A stretch of 64,000 nt of DNA, taken from contig JARYMF010000006.1 of assembly GCA_029907255.1 (NCBI GenBank), forward strand, positions 134,426 through 198,425, written 5' to 3'. This stretch comes from Armatimonadota bacterium (GTDB taxonomy: Bacteria > Armatimonadota > UBA5829 > DTJY01). Positions 52,155-62,800 of the stretch are shown here, piece after piece (positions within the stretch are counted from its first letter, which is position 1; every line of letters begins with the position of its first letter). Made by a program: the position numbers and the translations under genes. The notes beneath the pieces are model-generated. The model made no database searches. It saw only the letters and a list, made by a program, of their open reading frames with translations, and was not told the origin of the DNA.

Positions 52155-54830
52155 ATGATAGATCGAGCAGTCCACGGAACTTTTAGTCTAAGCAGTCTAG
52201 ACGATCTCCACGCTGCAATCCATGAGCTTGCCTTGGACATTTCAATCGAGGAAGATATCACTTGCCTAACTGAGCCGATTGAAATTGCCGGGCGACTTAT
52301 ACCAAATCGTATGGCAATTCAGCCAATGGAAGGGTGCGACGGAACCGCTGAGGGTGCGCCTGGCGAGCTTACCAATCGCCGCTATAGAAGGTTTGGAGCA
52401 GGGGGAGCCGGATTGCTTTGGGTTGAAGCTTGCGCTGTTGTCCCAGAAGGCCGGGCTAATCCTCGCCAACTATGGATACACAAAGGAACAGTCGACGCAT
52501 TTGCCATGATGCTTGAGCAGGCTCGCCTGGCAGCAGCCGACTCAATGGGCACTAAGCATTGTCCCTTCTTCGTGCTTCAACTCACGCATTCCGGCAGGTA
52601 TAGCAAGCCTGGATGCGACCCAGCACCAATTATTGCTTACCATGATCCCTATCTCGACCCCACGCGCGGTATATCCCCCGACCAGCCCATTATTTCCGAT
52701 GACGAACTAGAGGCTCTTGAGGATGCTTATGTTGAGGCGGCTCGACTAGCGTTTCTAGCAGGGTTTGACGCAGTAGATGTAAAAGCCTGCCACCGATATT
52801 TGGTGAACGAGCTCCTCGCGGCGCATACTCGAAAAGGAAAGTACGGCGGAAGCTATGAGAATCGCACTCGGTTTCTAAAGAATATCATTCTCAAGATACA
52901 AGACAACCTTGGAAAGGATAAGGTCATCACTTGTCGCTTGAACATCCATGATGCACATCCTTATCCCTACGGTTGGGGAATGGATTCAAGTGAGCCCACC
53001 AAGCCAAATCTCGATGAGCCCAAACGCTTAGTAAGAGAACTGAGCGAGATGGGCATAACACTAATCAACATGACCATGGGCAATCCTTACTACAACCCCC
53101 ATATCAACCGCCCATTTGACCGCCCAATAGCAGGCGGCTCAATTCCACAGGAACACCCACTTGTCGGCGAGGAAAGATTGATTAAACTTGTACGGCAAGT
53201 TCGCGAAGGCCTGCCAGATATTAAAGTTGTCGGTAGCGGATATTCATGGCTGCGCCACCTATGGCCCCACGTGGCAGCTGCCGAAATTAAGCGCGGCAGT
53301 ATTCAAATGGTCGGCTTAGGGCGCCAAGCATTTGCATTTCCAGGCTTTGCCAAAGAGATTATAGAGACCGGTCGGCTTGACCGCCGCCACACTTGCATTA
53401 CATGCTCCTCCTGCACGCAGATTATGCGTGACGGCGGCATGACAGGATGCGTGCCTTTCGACAGCGAGGTGTATGCTCCAATCTATCGAGAGGGGAGGCA
53501 AAACGACCTAGAATATATTCGTGCCCAAGCCTCACGTTGCTGGAATTGCTTCGACCCTCGCTGTAGAGATGGATGTCCGGCCAGAGTAGATATTCCGAAA
53601 TTTGTTTGCGCCCTTGCAGATGGTGATATTGAGCGCTCGTATATGGCCCTCAGGGAACAGAATGTCCTTCCCGAATTATGTGGGCGCACGTGTCCATCAG
53701 AAATGCAATGCGAGGGCCACTGTATCGAAAACATATTCTCTCAGAATCCAGTTCCTATCCGCAAGCTTCAATCCTATGTCTCTAGAGTTGCACGGGAAAG
53801 AGGGTTGGCAGCTCTACACCTAAGTGCCCAGCAGACCGGAAAGCGCATTGCAGTAATCGGCGGGGGTCCTGCAGGACTTGCATGTGCAATCGAACTTCTC
53901 CGCTTAGGACACTCTGTTGATATATTTGAAAAGGATGAAATCGTCGGCGGCATAGCAGCCACCGCAATTCCTAATAACCGCATTAAACAAAGCGACTTCG
54001 AAGCCGAGCTCGAAGCAATTTTAGCAGGCATTCCCAAAGACCGCATAAAAATCCGCAAAGGTGAGGGGTTGTCCAAAGAACGACAGCTTGACAAATTCCT
54101 TAAAGAATATGACGCTGTTTTCCTTGGCATTGGCCTGACGGGGAAGTTAACTAACTGGGAAGCGCAAAGTTGGCCTCTTCCCATAACTGAGGGCAAATTT
54201 AACGCGGCTGGCCGGCTATTAGGGGTTGAAGAAGCCATCAGATTCTTATGCCTATGCAAAAAGGGAAAAGTGAGCATGCCTTCTCGCGTTGCTGTAATCG
54301 GCGGAGGAAACACCGCCATGGATGCTGCCAATCAGGCGAAGCTCTTAGGTGCGCATGACGTATACCTCATCTACAGGCGTTCGTTCGCTGAGATGCCCGC
54401 ATGGCCAGCGGAAAGGGCTCAGGCTCTAGCTCTTGGCATCCACTTTTTGCTTCTTACGCAACCGATAGGATATGAGTATGACGCTGAAGGGAAGCTGATT
54501 GGGATTAAGATTGCTCGCACAGTATTACAAGAACCAGACGCATCGGGGAGGCGCAAGCCCAAGGTTGTACCTGGAAGCGAATCCCTTTTGGAGGTCGACC
54601 TGGTGCTTGAGGCGCTCGGTCAGGAGCTTTCCCCCGATATAGCAGACCTAATTCCAGGTGTAGAGCTTACCCAAGACCGGCTGATTAAGGTTGATGAGCA
54701 TTGCAGAACTTCACGGTCCCGAGTATATGCCGGCGGAGATGTAGTTAATGGTGGCTCTACTGTCGTTCAGGCGATTGCGGAGGGCATGCGCGCAGCACGC
54801 ACAATTGACCAAGATCTTCGGTGCGGCTAA
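52155..54830 (+). CDS. Old-yellow-enzyme barrel fused to GltD-type flavoprotein
   Basis: This 891-residue fusion has, at residues about 38-405, an FMN-binding old-yellow-enzyme/dienoyl-CoA-reductase-like barrel ('NRMAIQPMEGCDGTAEG', 'LQLTHSGRYSKPG', 'AAHTRKGKYGGSYENRTRF'). A first iron-sulfur site follows (C414, C417, C420, C432). Next is a GltD/DPYD-type N-terminal iron-sulfur domain (C462, C465, C470, C474; C509, C513, C519, C523). The FAD/NAD domain begins 'KRIAVIGGGPAGLACAIELL' (about 563) and has 'VAVIGGGNTAMDAANQAKLL'. It would pass electrons from NAD(P)H through FAD and Fe-S to FMN to reduce an unsaturated carbonyl. The ATG has AGGGGGA upstream. It is divergent from the GH106-like gene. 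Confidence 0.88.
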   Translation: MIDRAVHGTFSLSSLDDLHAAIHELALDISIEEDITCLTEPIEIAGRLIPNRMAIQPMEGCDGTAEGAPGELTNRRYRRFGAGGAGLLWVEACAVVPEGRANPRQLWIHKGTVDAFAMMLEQARLAAADSMGTKHCPFFVLQLTHSGRYSKPGCDPAPIIAYHDPYLDPTRGISPDQPIISDDELEALEDAYVEAARLAFLAGFDAVDVKACHRYLVNELLAAHTRKGKYGGSYENRTRFLKNIILKIQDNLGKDKVITCRLNIHDAHPYPYGWGMDSSEPTKPNLDEPKRLVRELSEMGITLINMTMGNPYYNPHINRPFDRPIAGGSIPQEHPLVGEERLIKLVRQVREGLPDIKVVGSGYSWLRHLWPHVAAAEIKRGSIQMVGLGRQAFAFPGFAKEIIETGRLDRRHTCITCSSCTQIMRDGGMTGCVPFDSEVYAPIYREGRQNDLEYIRAQASRCWNCFDPRCRDGCPARVDIPKFVCALADGDIERSYMALREQNVLPELCGRTCPSEMQCEGHCIENIFSQNPVPIRKLQSYVSRVARERGLAALHLSAQQTGKRIAVIGGGPAGLACAIELLRLGHSVDIFEKDEIVGGIAATAIPNNRIKQSDFEAELEAILAGIPKDRIKIRKGEGLSKERQLDKFLKEYDAVFLGIGLTGKLTNWEAQSWPLPITEGKFNAAGRLLGVEEAIRFLCLCKKGKVSMPSRVAVIGGGNTAMDAANQAKLLGAHDVYLIYRRSFAEMPAWPAERAQALALGIHFLLLTQPIGYEYDAEGKLIGIKIARTVLQEPDASGRRKPKVVPGSESLLEVDLVLEALGQELSPDIADLIPGVELTQDRLIKVDEHCRTSRSRVYAGGDVVNGGSTVVQAIAEGMRAARTIDQDLRCG

Positions 54831-54912
54831 AAACATAGAAAACGCCTATTTGCTTTTACAGCGCGTGATTGACAGCCTGTCCCCTATGAACGCAATCCCT
54901 TAGCAATACTGC

Positions 54913-55653
54913 TTACTGCTCGACGCCCTCAAGTTCGCCGACCTTCAGCTCAATTTCCGACCTCTCCTCGATGCGCTCTATCTTGCCATCTCGTATCCAG
55001 ACAACGCGGTCGGAGACGTCAATCATCTTAAGGTCATGAGTTGCGGAGATAATAGTTACCCCTTGTTCCTGATTGAGCCTTTTTAGAAGCAGTATTATTT
55101 CTTTACCCGTCTTGAGGTCAAGGTTTCCGGTTGGCTCGTCGGCAAGAATTATGGCGGGGTCATTCGCTAATGCACGGGCGATTGCAACGCGCTGCTGCTG
55201 ACCACCCGAAAGCTCAGAGGGCTTATGATGCAATCTATCACCAAGTCCAACAAGGGTCAGAAGTTTTATACCTTTCTCGATACCTTCGTCCGTGGGTGTT
55301 CCAGCGAAAACTGTCGGCAAGGTGACGTTTTCTAGGGCCGTCATTACTGGTATTAAGTTGAAAGTTTGGAAAATATAGCCGATGGTTCTGCACCTCAGAT
55401 AAGCAAGCTCATGTGCATCAAGCTGTGCCATGTCTACGTCGTTAATAAATACAGAACCTGATGTTGGCTTGTCCAACCCGCCAATCATGTTAAACAGCGT
55501 AGACTTCCCAGAGCCAGAGGGGCCCATTATTGAGATATACTCACCCCTGCGCACATCGAGCTGCACACCATCGAGCGCCCGCAAAACAGTGTCGCCCATA
55601 ACAAACTCTTTGCAGAGGTCCTTTGTTCTAACTACATACTCGTTTGATGCCAT
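54913..55653 (-). CDS. ABC transporter ATP-binding protein, LolD/MacB type
   Basis: This 246-residue ATPase has Walker [10 protein letters not shown], the Q-loop ('[17 protein letters not shown]'), the signature '[19 protein letters not shown]', Walker B '[12 protein letters not shown]' and the switch histidine in '[11 protein letters not shown]'. This is the LolD/MacB/FtsE class that pairs with FtsX-like permeases in mechanotransmission. I start at ATG 55653 because AAGGGTGAT lies upstream. It is the last gene of the six-gene minus-strand cluster and follows the short FtsX permease by 117 bases. Confidence 0.93.
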   Translation of the reverse strand: MASNEYVVRTKDLCKEFVMGDTVLRALDGVQLDVRRGEYISIMGPSGSGKSTLFNMIGGLDKPTSGSVFINDVDMAQLDAHELAYLRCRTIGYIFQTFNLIPVMTALENVTLPTVFAGTPTDEGIEKGIKLLTLVGLGDRLHHKPSELSGGQQQRVAIARALANDPAIILADEPTGNLDLKTGKEIILLLKRLNQEQGVTIISATHDLKMIDVSDRVVWIRDGKIERIEERSEIELKVGELEGVEQ

Positions 55654-55770
55654 TCGTCTATCACCCTTTTGAATTACTGTTGGCTGCAAATAATGCTTTT
55701 GCAAGAAAGATTACAGAACGAATTCGCTCCGTCCCACCAAGCTTTTATAACTGACAAGCTAAAGTTAAAG

Positions 55771-56400
55771 CTATATTTCCACCCTTAAGGCAATTGCTGG
55801 TGGCATTTTTGCCGCTCTTATTGCAGGAGGTATTGTCGCAATTACCGTCAGCAACCCTCCAACCAACATGGACAACCCCAGGTGCTCTAATATTTGGATT
55901 GAGTGAATCTTGCCAACCACCGCCCAGCCGTGGGTAGCCAGTGCAAGAAGCGAGATACTTCCGAAACCTACAATCCAACCAAGGAACGACGCTATGATTC
56001 CAAGAATTAGCGCCTCCAATAAGAAAAGCTCCACAACGAAAATATCAAGCGCTCCCAAACATTTCATTGTGCCAATTTCTTTATACCTTTCGGTAACAGA
56101 CATAAGCATGGAATTCGTAATGCCCACAGTGCAAACCACAAGCGACATGATTACCAACCAAGTTCGCCGATTTGCTGCCTCCGCTGCAGCCGCCGGGTCA
56201 GAAGGCCCTGGCAGATGTTGTTGGATTAGCGCAGTCGTAAGCACTGACGCAAGAAATGCGATTCCTAAAAATATGCCGCCAGCCGTAATCATAGAGCGCC
56301 AAAATCTGATTCTTATACTCGTCAGGCTGATTCTAAAAGCTTTGCTCAATGGAAGCTGAATTTGCCGACCAATTTCTTTACTTTCGACTGGTTTGTTCAT
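55771..56400 (-). CDS. Minimal FtsX/MacB-type permease without ectodomain
   Basis: This 209-residue membrane protein (from ATG 56400) has four transmembrane helices. Helix 1 ('WRSMITAGGIFLGIAFLASV') is separated from helix 2 by only about 35 residues, so the large periplasmic domain normal for FtsX/MacB permeases is missing. 'SVTERYKEIGTMKCLGALD' is the coupling-helix motif that touches the ATPase. The tail 'AAKMPPAIALRVEI' matches the family. No strong ribosome binding site precedes the ATG, but the start overlaps the PqqD-like 3' end by 23 bases, which suggests coupling. It may pair with the giant FtsX protein as a heterodimer. Confidence 0.8.
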   Translation of the reverse strand: MNKPVESKEIGRQIQLPLSKAFRISLTSIRIRFWRSMITAGGIFLGIAFLASVLTTALIQQHLPGPSDPAAAAEAANRRTWLVIMSLVVCTVGITNSMLMSVTERYKEIGTMKCLGALDIFVVELFLLEALILGIIASFLGWIVGFGSISLLALATHGWAVVGKIHSIQILEHLGLSMLVGGLLTVIATIPPAIRAAKMPPAIALRVEI

Positions 56401-56815
56401 TTTTCTTGCCACTGCCTCCAACTCGAAAACCAAGAAGCTTCCGGTCGGCTAGCATCTTCAAGTATACGCCCACCGACGCCTCTGCTTCTCGTCGTGTAAT
56501 CTTATACCGATTAGTGATTGCTGAAACTATCGAATCAACGCTGTGTTCACCATCGCAAAGCTCCCAAACAAAACCGCCGACTTCGCCAAGCACAATCTCG
56601 CGCTTTTCAGGCGCACGGAACAGCCAACACAGAATCCGCGCTATGCGGTCTTTTCGCCTAGGGATAAATACGCTTACTTCACCCAGTTCGTCCTTCGTCC
56701 ATTCAACCAGCGGATTCCTGATAGGCCGAGTCTTGAGCGCTTGTTGGCGGCTCAGCGCTGGTTTCTTTCTAATAAAGGGCAGATATTGAGCCGCGATAGT
56801 ATAAAGCGAACCCAC
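56378..56815 (-). CDS. PqqD-like protein
   Basis: This 145-residue protein has a PqqD-type winged-helix fold at residues about 45-135: 'RIARILCWLFRAPEKREIVL', 'LGEVGGFVWELCDGEHSVDS', 'IVSAITNRYKITRREAEASV'. In RiPP pathways PqqD domains bind the precursor peptide leader; no precursor peptide or radical SAM partner is visible nearby. In this cluster it could hold a substrate or partner for the FtsX/ABC complex (inference). The GTG start directly follows the upstream stop, with GGAG nine bases before it. Confidence 0.8.
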   Translation of the reverse strand: MGSLYTIAAQYLPFIRKKPALSRQQALKTRPIRNPLVEWTKDELGEVSVFIPRRKDRIARILCWLFRAPEKREIVLGEVGGFVWELCDGEHSVDSIVSAITNRYKITRREAEASVGVYLKMLADRKLLGFRVGGSGKKNEQTSRK

Positions 56816-57727
56816 CTAATGACACTCCACTCTATCTACTACTTCGTCAAATACTTTCTCTTGCCGTGAATGTATAGCTTGGACCGAGTATATCTTATTC
56901 GATTCCTCGCAAACCCAAGCACAAGCATCTAGAAATATGGCCGGACTTTTCCCTCGGAGGAGCTCGCTAGCCGACCTTAATATTTCTTTCAGCCCGTGCC
57001 GCCTTCCCGTAACCTCGATAGCACTCTCGCCATCGAAGTCAACCTCTTGCATAGAATATCGGAATGGGCGGAAATCATAACGCACTCTGTCCGCATACCA
57101 CTCAGTAAAAGTGCACTTCCTCAGAGCTACATCTGCAAGTCCCCATCGTTCGATTGTTAGACGGTTTACACCTTTGCGAAAGTTAAGCCTAATATAACCG
57201 GCCATTAGCTGATGTTTCTCCAACCGGTAGTCAGGCGGCACCTCCGCAATTAAATCATAAACCGCCCATGTCTGCCAACCATCCTCGGAATGGTCCATGA
57301 GCGACGGCAGGATCTGCGATGCAACACCGGAAACATTGTCAGAGCTCAAACCACTTACTTGGGCGATTAGGATACGCTTGCAACGATCACATCTTGTGAG
57401 TTTTCCAACCGCTTTGCGATCAGCCTGCCATGTAAACGATATGGTTCCGTCTTCTTTCGACTTTATTTTGTATTCGAAATTAACCTTGCGCTTTCTAGCT
57501 TTCCTTCCGAGATCTTTCAGAAACTCCTCAAGCCGCCTGCGGACGTCAATCCGTTCAGAAGAACCAGTGAACCATTTAACTTCAAGCGATAAACTATGCG
57601 GGCTGTCAACGCGAAAGTATCCGCTTTTCCCGTCACCTCCAATTGAGGCAAGGCTCCAATCACAGGGAACTTCTGCTACAATTCCCTGCCAGCCGACGAG
57701 TGTGCGTCTAATTTTCTCTTTTTTCAT
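56816..57727 (-). CDS. Duplicated-domain protein of unknown function
   Basis: I do not recognise a family for this 303-residue protein. It is an internal duplication: residues about 12-144 ('GWQGIVAEVPCDWSLASIGG') and 150-300 ('VYDLIAEVPPDYRLEKHQLM') share a start, a middle 'GYFRV.../GYIRLNF' strand and a cysteine-containing segment ('TRCDRCKRILIAQV' and 'AWVCEESNKIYSVQAI'). Both copies look like compact alpha/beta units. No signal peptide is present, so it is probably cytoplasmic. It is placed between the OPT-like and PqqD-like genes and abuts the latter (its stop is immediately followed by the PqqD-like GTG). Confidence 0.6.
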   Translation of the reverse strand: MKKEKIRRTLVGWQGIVAEVPCDWSLASIGGDGKSGYFRVDSPHSLSLEVKWFTGSSERIDVRRRLEEFLKDLGRKARKRKVNFEYKIKSKEDGTISFTWQADRKAVGKLTRCDRCKRILIAQVSGLSSDNVSGVASQILPSLMDHSEDGWQTWAVYDLIAEVPPDYRLEKHQLMAGYIRLNFRKGVNRLTIERWGLADVALRKCTFTEWYADRVRYDFRPFRYSMQEVDFDGESAIEVTGRRHGLKEILRSASELLRGKSPAIFLDACAWVCEESNKIYSVQAIHSRQEKVFDEVVDRVECH

Positions 57728-57799
57728 ACCTCCATTTTATAACTGTTGATCGCAGGTGGTCAAACTTTTGCAAGTTTTGGCATCGTGTAAATTGAAACC

Positions 57800-59800
57800 C
57801 TAATATGGCAACGCTTGGACGGACTTTGAAATCAAAGCAAGCGCAATTGCACTCATACCCATTAGTCCCATACCGCAGGAGTATCCCGCCAATAACACGG
57901 GAGTGTACATCCTCCATTTATCCGTACCAAACCGCCTTCCGAAATAGTACCGCCCTAGCAGCGCCCCAATGAAAAGCGGTATAGTATTGTGGGGATATGC
58001 GCCCACTCCTCCTGCTAGTCCATAGAAGTAAAGCTGTGGCACCCTTGCCATTGCCAAAATTGTAAATACCATAAACGCTCCAACGCCGCCATAGACCATG
58101 AGCTTCGGCTTTAACGCCTGAAGCAAGAAATTGCTTTCCCCAGCTTTGTTTGCCGTCAGCCATATGGATTGGAATGTGGCCGAAAGCGGCCAGAATTTCT
58201 GTGCATAGGGGAATTGCGGCGACGGGATTGGATTTGTGTGCCAAAAGAAAGCCCAGAACAAGAAGCTTGCTATTAACATAACAGGCAGCATCAGCGCCTC
58301 TGCCTTTAGAACACTTGTAAATTTCGTTCGCGTGAGTTCGACTTCACGAAATCTTGCCGCAGCCCAGCCCATGTCATAAATGGGAATTGGCGCAAACCAG
58401 ATGTCTGCATTACGGTAACCACTTTTGATGACCGTTGCTTCTCTTACGTATGGGAAGCCAACGCCATGCCCAGTCAAGCCGAACATTCGAGCGGAAACGT
58501 ATGACATAATCGGCGAATAGAAGAAACCAAAGCCAATCAGAATCCAAAGTGGGAACAACGGCACCAACCGATGCGCGATGATTATATAACCTAGTGTGGC
58601 AAAGAACCATGCTGCAATTGCAACTACGATTGGGAAATCTCCGCGCCCAGCTGGTATTTTGTACGGTGCCAATCTGCTTTCGCGAGCGGTGGCGCGAGCT
58701 TTAACCGCCGAGGATATGACTGCATATATGCCAATCACAGCCACGGCAACACTAATTCCCACGCTAATGCTCATCCAGAAGTCAATACTTACCGATAGGT
58801 GGGTGTTGATTGAATCCATTCCATATCGCCAAGTTGGAAGTAAACCATGCCTTTGCAATATTGGATTTGTGATTACCTGACATGCAATGGAGCTTATAAA
58901 CATCCCAACGACTATCTGGAATGGAAGCACGAAGCCCGTCAAAACGCCTCCTAGGTCGCCTGATATCCCGGTCAACGCAGCGGGCAGCACGCGCTCTGTA
59001 TTACGCGCGAAATCGATAAACGGAATTGGTATCAACATGAGTGGTTTGCTCAACACAACACCTGTAAAAATCGGCACCGCTAGGTAGAAGAAGCCGAATA
59101 CTAGCCCAACCATCGTTCCAATCGAGAATACCTGCCACCGCCAAGACTCCTCTTTAGTGGATGCTTCCGCTAATGCGGTTGCTCCCGATGCCGCAACAGG
59201 AGCCATTGGGAATGGAAGCCTTTCAACATCGGAGGTAATCCTAAAAAGCGCGTAACCTAAGCCTATCCAATTCATCCTTCCGAGGATTTCGCCAACTATT
59301 AAAAGAAGAATAGGGGCAAGCCAGTCCGCGTGGAAGAAAGTCCGCTCGATTAATGCCTTAGAACCAGGCTGGGGCACAACCCATCTGGGAATTTCATGGG
59401 CTATTGCTGCTGCTTGAGGGCTCTGCACAAAGTATTGGTTCCATATCAGCGTACCAAACGGTCCGCCGGAGATACCGCGGTCGCCCATCGTCATGTGCGC
59501 AAGGCCGCCTGCGATGTAGAACAGAATGTAAATTTCCTGGCGCTTCAAAGGCATGAATGACCGGCGGGCTACTTCTGCGAAAAGAACAATAGTTACCCAC
59601 TGCGCAGCTGGGCCAAGCCCTTGGCCTGCAACCAATCCCAGATACAACGCACCGGGAAGCATTATAAAGGCAATAAATAACGCGCCAACAATCGCCTTCC
59701 CAGTAAAACCTTCCTCAAATTTCTCAGTCTGCCCTTCCTCGGATGATGCTTCTTCGGCCCTTTCTCGAGCCGCTTCTATGGAACTTTCTTCGACCGGCAA
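57800..59800 (-). CDS. OPT-like multi-pass membrane transporter
   Basis: This 666-residue protein has a dozen or more transmembrane helices after an acidic N-terminus. 'LPFPMAPVAASGATALAEAS' and 'GLGYALFRITSDVERLPFPM' resemble oligopeptide-transporter (OPT) family signatures, and a similar class is catalogued as DUF6785/DUF6784 (from memory, unverified). The C-terminal helices end in a glycine-rich 'LYFYGLAGGVGAYPHNTIPL' segment. The substrate is unknown; peptides or metal chelates are typical for OPT. It is 33 bases downstream of the giant M28-like/FtsX gene, so it is clearly part of one transcription unit. Confidence 0.75.
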   Translation of the reverse strand: MPVEESSIEAARERAEEASSEEGQTEKFEEGFTGKAIVGALFIAFIMLPGALYLGLVAGQGLGPAAQWVTIVLFAEVARRSFMPLKRQEIYILFYIAGGLAHMTMGDRGISGGPFGTLIWNQYFVQSPQAAAIAHEIPRWVVPQPGSKALIERTFFHADWLAPILLLIVGEILGRMNWIGLGYALFRITSDVERLPFPMAPVAASGATALAEASTKEESWRWQVFSIGTMVGLVFGFFYLAVPIFTGVVLSKPLMLIPIPFIDFARNTERVLPAALTGISGDLGGVLTGFVLPFQIVVGMFISSIACQVITNPILQRHGLLPTWRYGMDSINTHLSVSIDFWMSISVGISVAVAVIGIYAVISSAVKARATARESRLAPYKIPAGRGDFPIVVAIAAWFFATLGYIIIAHRLVPLFPLWILIGFGFFYSPIMSYVSARMFGLTGHGVGFPYVREATVIKSGYRNADIWFAPIPIYDMGWAAARFREVELTRTKFTSVLKAEALMLPVMLIASFLFWAFFWHTNPIPSPQFPYAQKFWPLSATFQSIWLTANKAGESNFLLQALKPKLMVYGGVGAFMVFTILAMARVPQLYFYGLAGGVGAYPHNTIPLFIGALLGRYYFGRRFGTDKWRMYTPVLLAGYSCGMGLMGMSAIALALISKSVQALPY

Positions 59801-59833
59801 CCTAAACTCTTCCTTTCTATTACGCAGCCCTGG

Positions 59834-62800
59834 TTAGGCTTGAGGAGCAGATGCCGACTCAGCCTGGGGCTTTGTCGAGAGGTAGCGCTCCCGCTCCTCT
59901 GCCCTCAACGTTCGCCAAATCAAGAACTGCTTTCTTAGTGTGTTTAGGAATCTGCGGTTAACGCGTTTCCAGTTTGATATGTCCCCACTTTCGCGGTTGA
60001 TGGTCAAGCGAACCTCGTATACATCCTCCATCGAGGTTGGAATTGTATCGAGAATTACCTCCTGGCTAACGCCCAGGTCAAACGGTGCAAGCCACGCCCT
60101 ACATTGCACTCGGTAAGCTTTCCCAAACTCAGAGTCATATGCTGATGTCTCGACGTTTTGTGTAACGAAATCGCCAACTGAGTATTCTTCATAAGCCTCG
60201 AACCATTCAGCGATGAATTTGTTGACGCCTGTCGCCTGCGCACCGGTTACTGCAAATGGAAGTGAAATATTCCAAACATCGCCCACTGGGTCTGGGACCT
60301 TCCAACTTCGCTCAATAGCAGGCGTTGCCACCTCAGATGCCTTTCTCGCGGGGTAGATTGTTGAGAGCAAGACAACGCCTACTACTATAAGCGTCGAGAG
60401 CACCGCCGACAGCGAGCTGAAGTTTAGATAAAGCCCTGGCAAGAGATGGAATGTATAAATCAACTTCGAGGCACCTTGTCCGATTAGATAGCCAGCAACC
60501 GCACCAAGTACGGCATAGACCATCGCCTCAGCGATGAAAAGCATAGCAATATGGTTCGGCGCCAGGCCTAGTGAGCTAAATATGCCAATTTCGCGAACGC
60601 GCTCGTATACAGAGCCTAACATTGTATTGAGAACAATTAAGGCTGCAATAAGCACGGGAATAAATACTGCGCTGAACCCCTTGCCGGATTTAGTTGCAAT
60701 GGAGCTGTATCGGAAAGTTCGGTTGCCAAGCCCAGCATAGAGGTTCAATCCAAGCCTTGGCATTAATTTGTCCAAAACTTCTTTGACTTCCTCGGGAGTT
60801 ACGAAGTTGATGGCTATTGAGCGAATTTCTCCGCCTAAATTAATTAAAGTCTGATAAGGTACAAAGAAGACGGTATCAGGCTCAAGGTGGGTGTATTCTC
60901 GGAATCCAGCTTCACCCATTGTCTTGCCCTGTTGGGTAAGTTTCTGCATCATGATAAAGTCAACTGGTGTCAAAGGCTCGCGGTCAAGGTCGGTTATCTT
61001 TTTAAATTTATCATTGTCTATTATGCCGATAATCGTGTACTCTACGCCGCTAAATGTGACCTTTGCCTTCCCAACATCCTCCTCGGTAATTTCGAGTGCC
61101 TTTGCAATCGCCCCTGGTATAATCATTGCATAACGATCGCTAGGTCTGAACCACCGACCCTTGATCAATGCCTTTTCAGGATGAGTTACTCGCTTCTCTT
61201 CAGGAGTGAATCCGACAATCCCCCTGGCGTCGAAGGTCTTATCGTTGCGCTTTAGGGTCATGAACGTCTGCTCCCCAGGAGCGGCGCCGTAGTACCAAGC
61301 TCGTGGAGCGACTGCCCTAGTAGCACCGAATTCGTCCTTAAGGAGCCGATAAGCTGGCTCTTGCAACTGCTCCCACATTGCGGTTCTGAGCATCAAGCCG
61401 TTGTACCTAGGCTTTCCTGGCGCTGGGACCTTGTTAAATCGCATCGTCTGAACAATGGATGTAAATGAAAGCACTGTGAACGTTAGAAGAATAAGCGTTA
61501 TACATGTTAAGAATGTTCTAGCCCGCCGCCTTCTCATGTTCGAGATGCCCAACGAGAATGCCGCCGCCGCTATACTCATCCGACCGATGTCAACTTTGTG
61601 AACACCGCTCATGCTTCGGTTGAGAGCTTTCAACTGTTCCTCAAACCTGTTGGTTACAAGCACCGTGACAAGGAAGCTTAACGCTAGCATGGTGAACGCT
61701 ATAAACACGATCACCGGATTCATTGTAATATCGAACGCAGGATGGAAGTATCGGAAAGCCGCGAATATTCCCAAGAAAATGGCAAACGCTGTTGCTAATT
61801 GGCGCTTTAGGTCCGAGAACCCAAAGAGTAGCCGCTCTGCAAAGTATGCGAAGGGTAAAAGCAAGGCTAGATAGAAAATGACGCCGTTTACTACATCCTT
61901 AGCCGTCTTTTGGACATCGGGGTAGGCCCGCGACTCATAACCCCAAGCTGCACGGGCGTGTGCATCAAAGACGGAGTATTTCTTCTCAGCCAATGCTTTT
62001 TCTGCAAGTTTGATTTCGTCTGCCGCTAGCTTATGAAGTTTGTCTATGCCCTCGTTTATGATGCGGTATTTTCTCAAGCGATTGATGCGGAAATCGTCGA
62101 GAATCCACATATCTTTTGCAACCCTGAGGGAGGTATTCTTTATCGGCACGCCATTGCCAACCACATATCCTATGCCTTCAGGCTTCTCTTTTGTGGCATT
62201 TATTAATACTAGGCGAGTCGCCGCCGGGCCAGCAGACATTGTTATCTTCAAAAGGGTGTTCGGCATTGTAAAGATGACGGCAACATCTTCAACATGCGAG
62301 ACCTGCCACTCCGGCACTGCGAGGGAGACGCCATACATCCTAGGCCTTGCATTTGATTCGCCTTCAAAGATGTCTATTTGCGGCAGGGTGCGCAGGGACT
62401 GGGGGTCTATTAGGTCGAAAATTGCAGTCGAGCGGCACTTGAATACAACAATAGGTATGTCCTTAATTCCAGTATTTATCGGAATTTCCGTGGGGTAGAA
62501 ATCCGCACCCCATATGCCTTGGTCAGGTGAATATATGATTTCGCCGCTGTCAGGATCAAGACGATAAGCCGCCACGGACATCTTTCTGGGTGGGCCAGGA
62601 TATGTGGTCAGCGGCGCAACTCCTGGGAAGCTAAACCTTGCCTCCTTATCCACAGTTCCGATCATGTTCCCGCGAACACCCATAAGGGTCTTGTTTAAAT
62701 GAACATGTCTAACTATTACTAATGTGTTTGGCACGGGTGTGTTTGGGATGAAGCTTTTCTTCAGGTTCAAGATTAGAACTTGGCCCTGCAGCCTGGCGAA

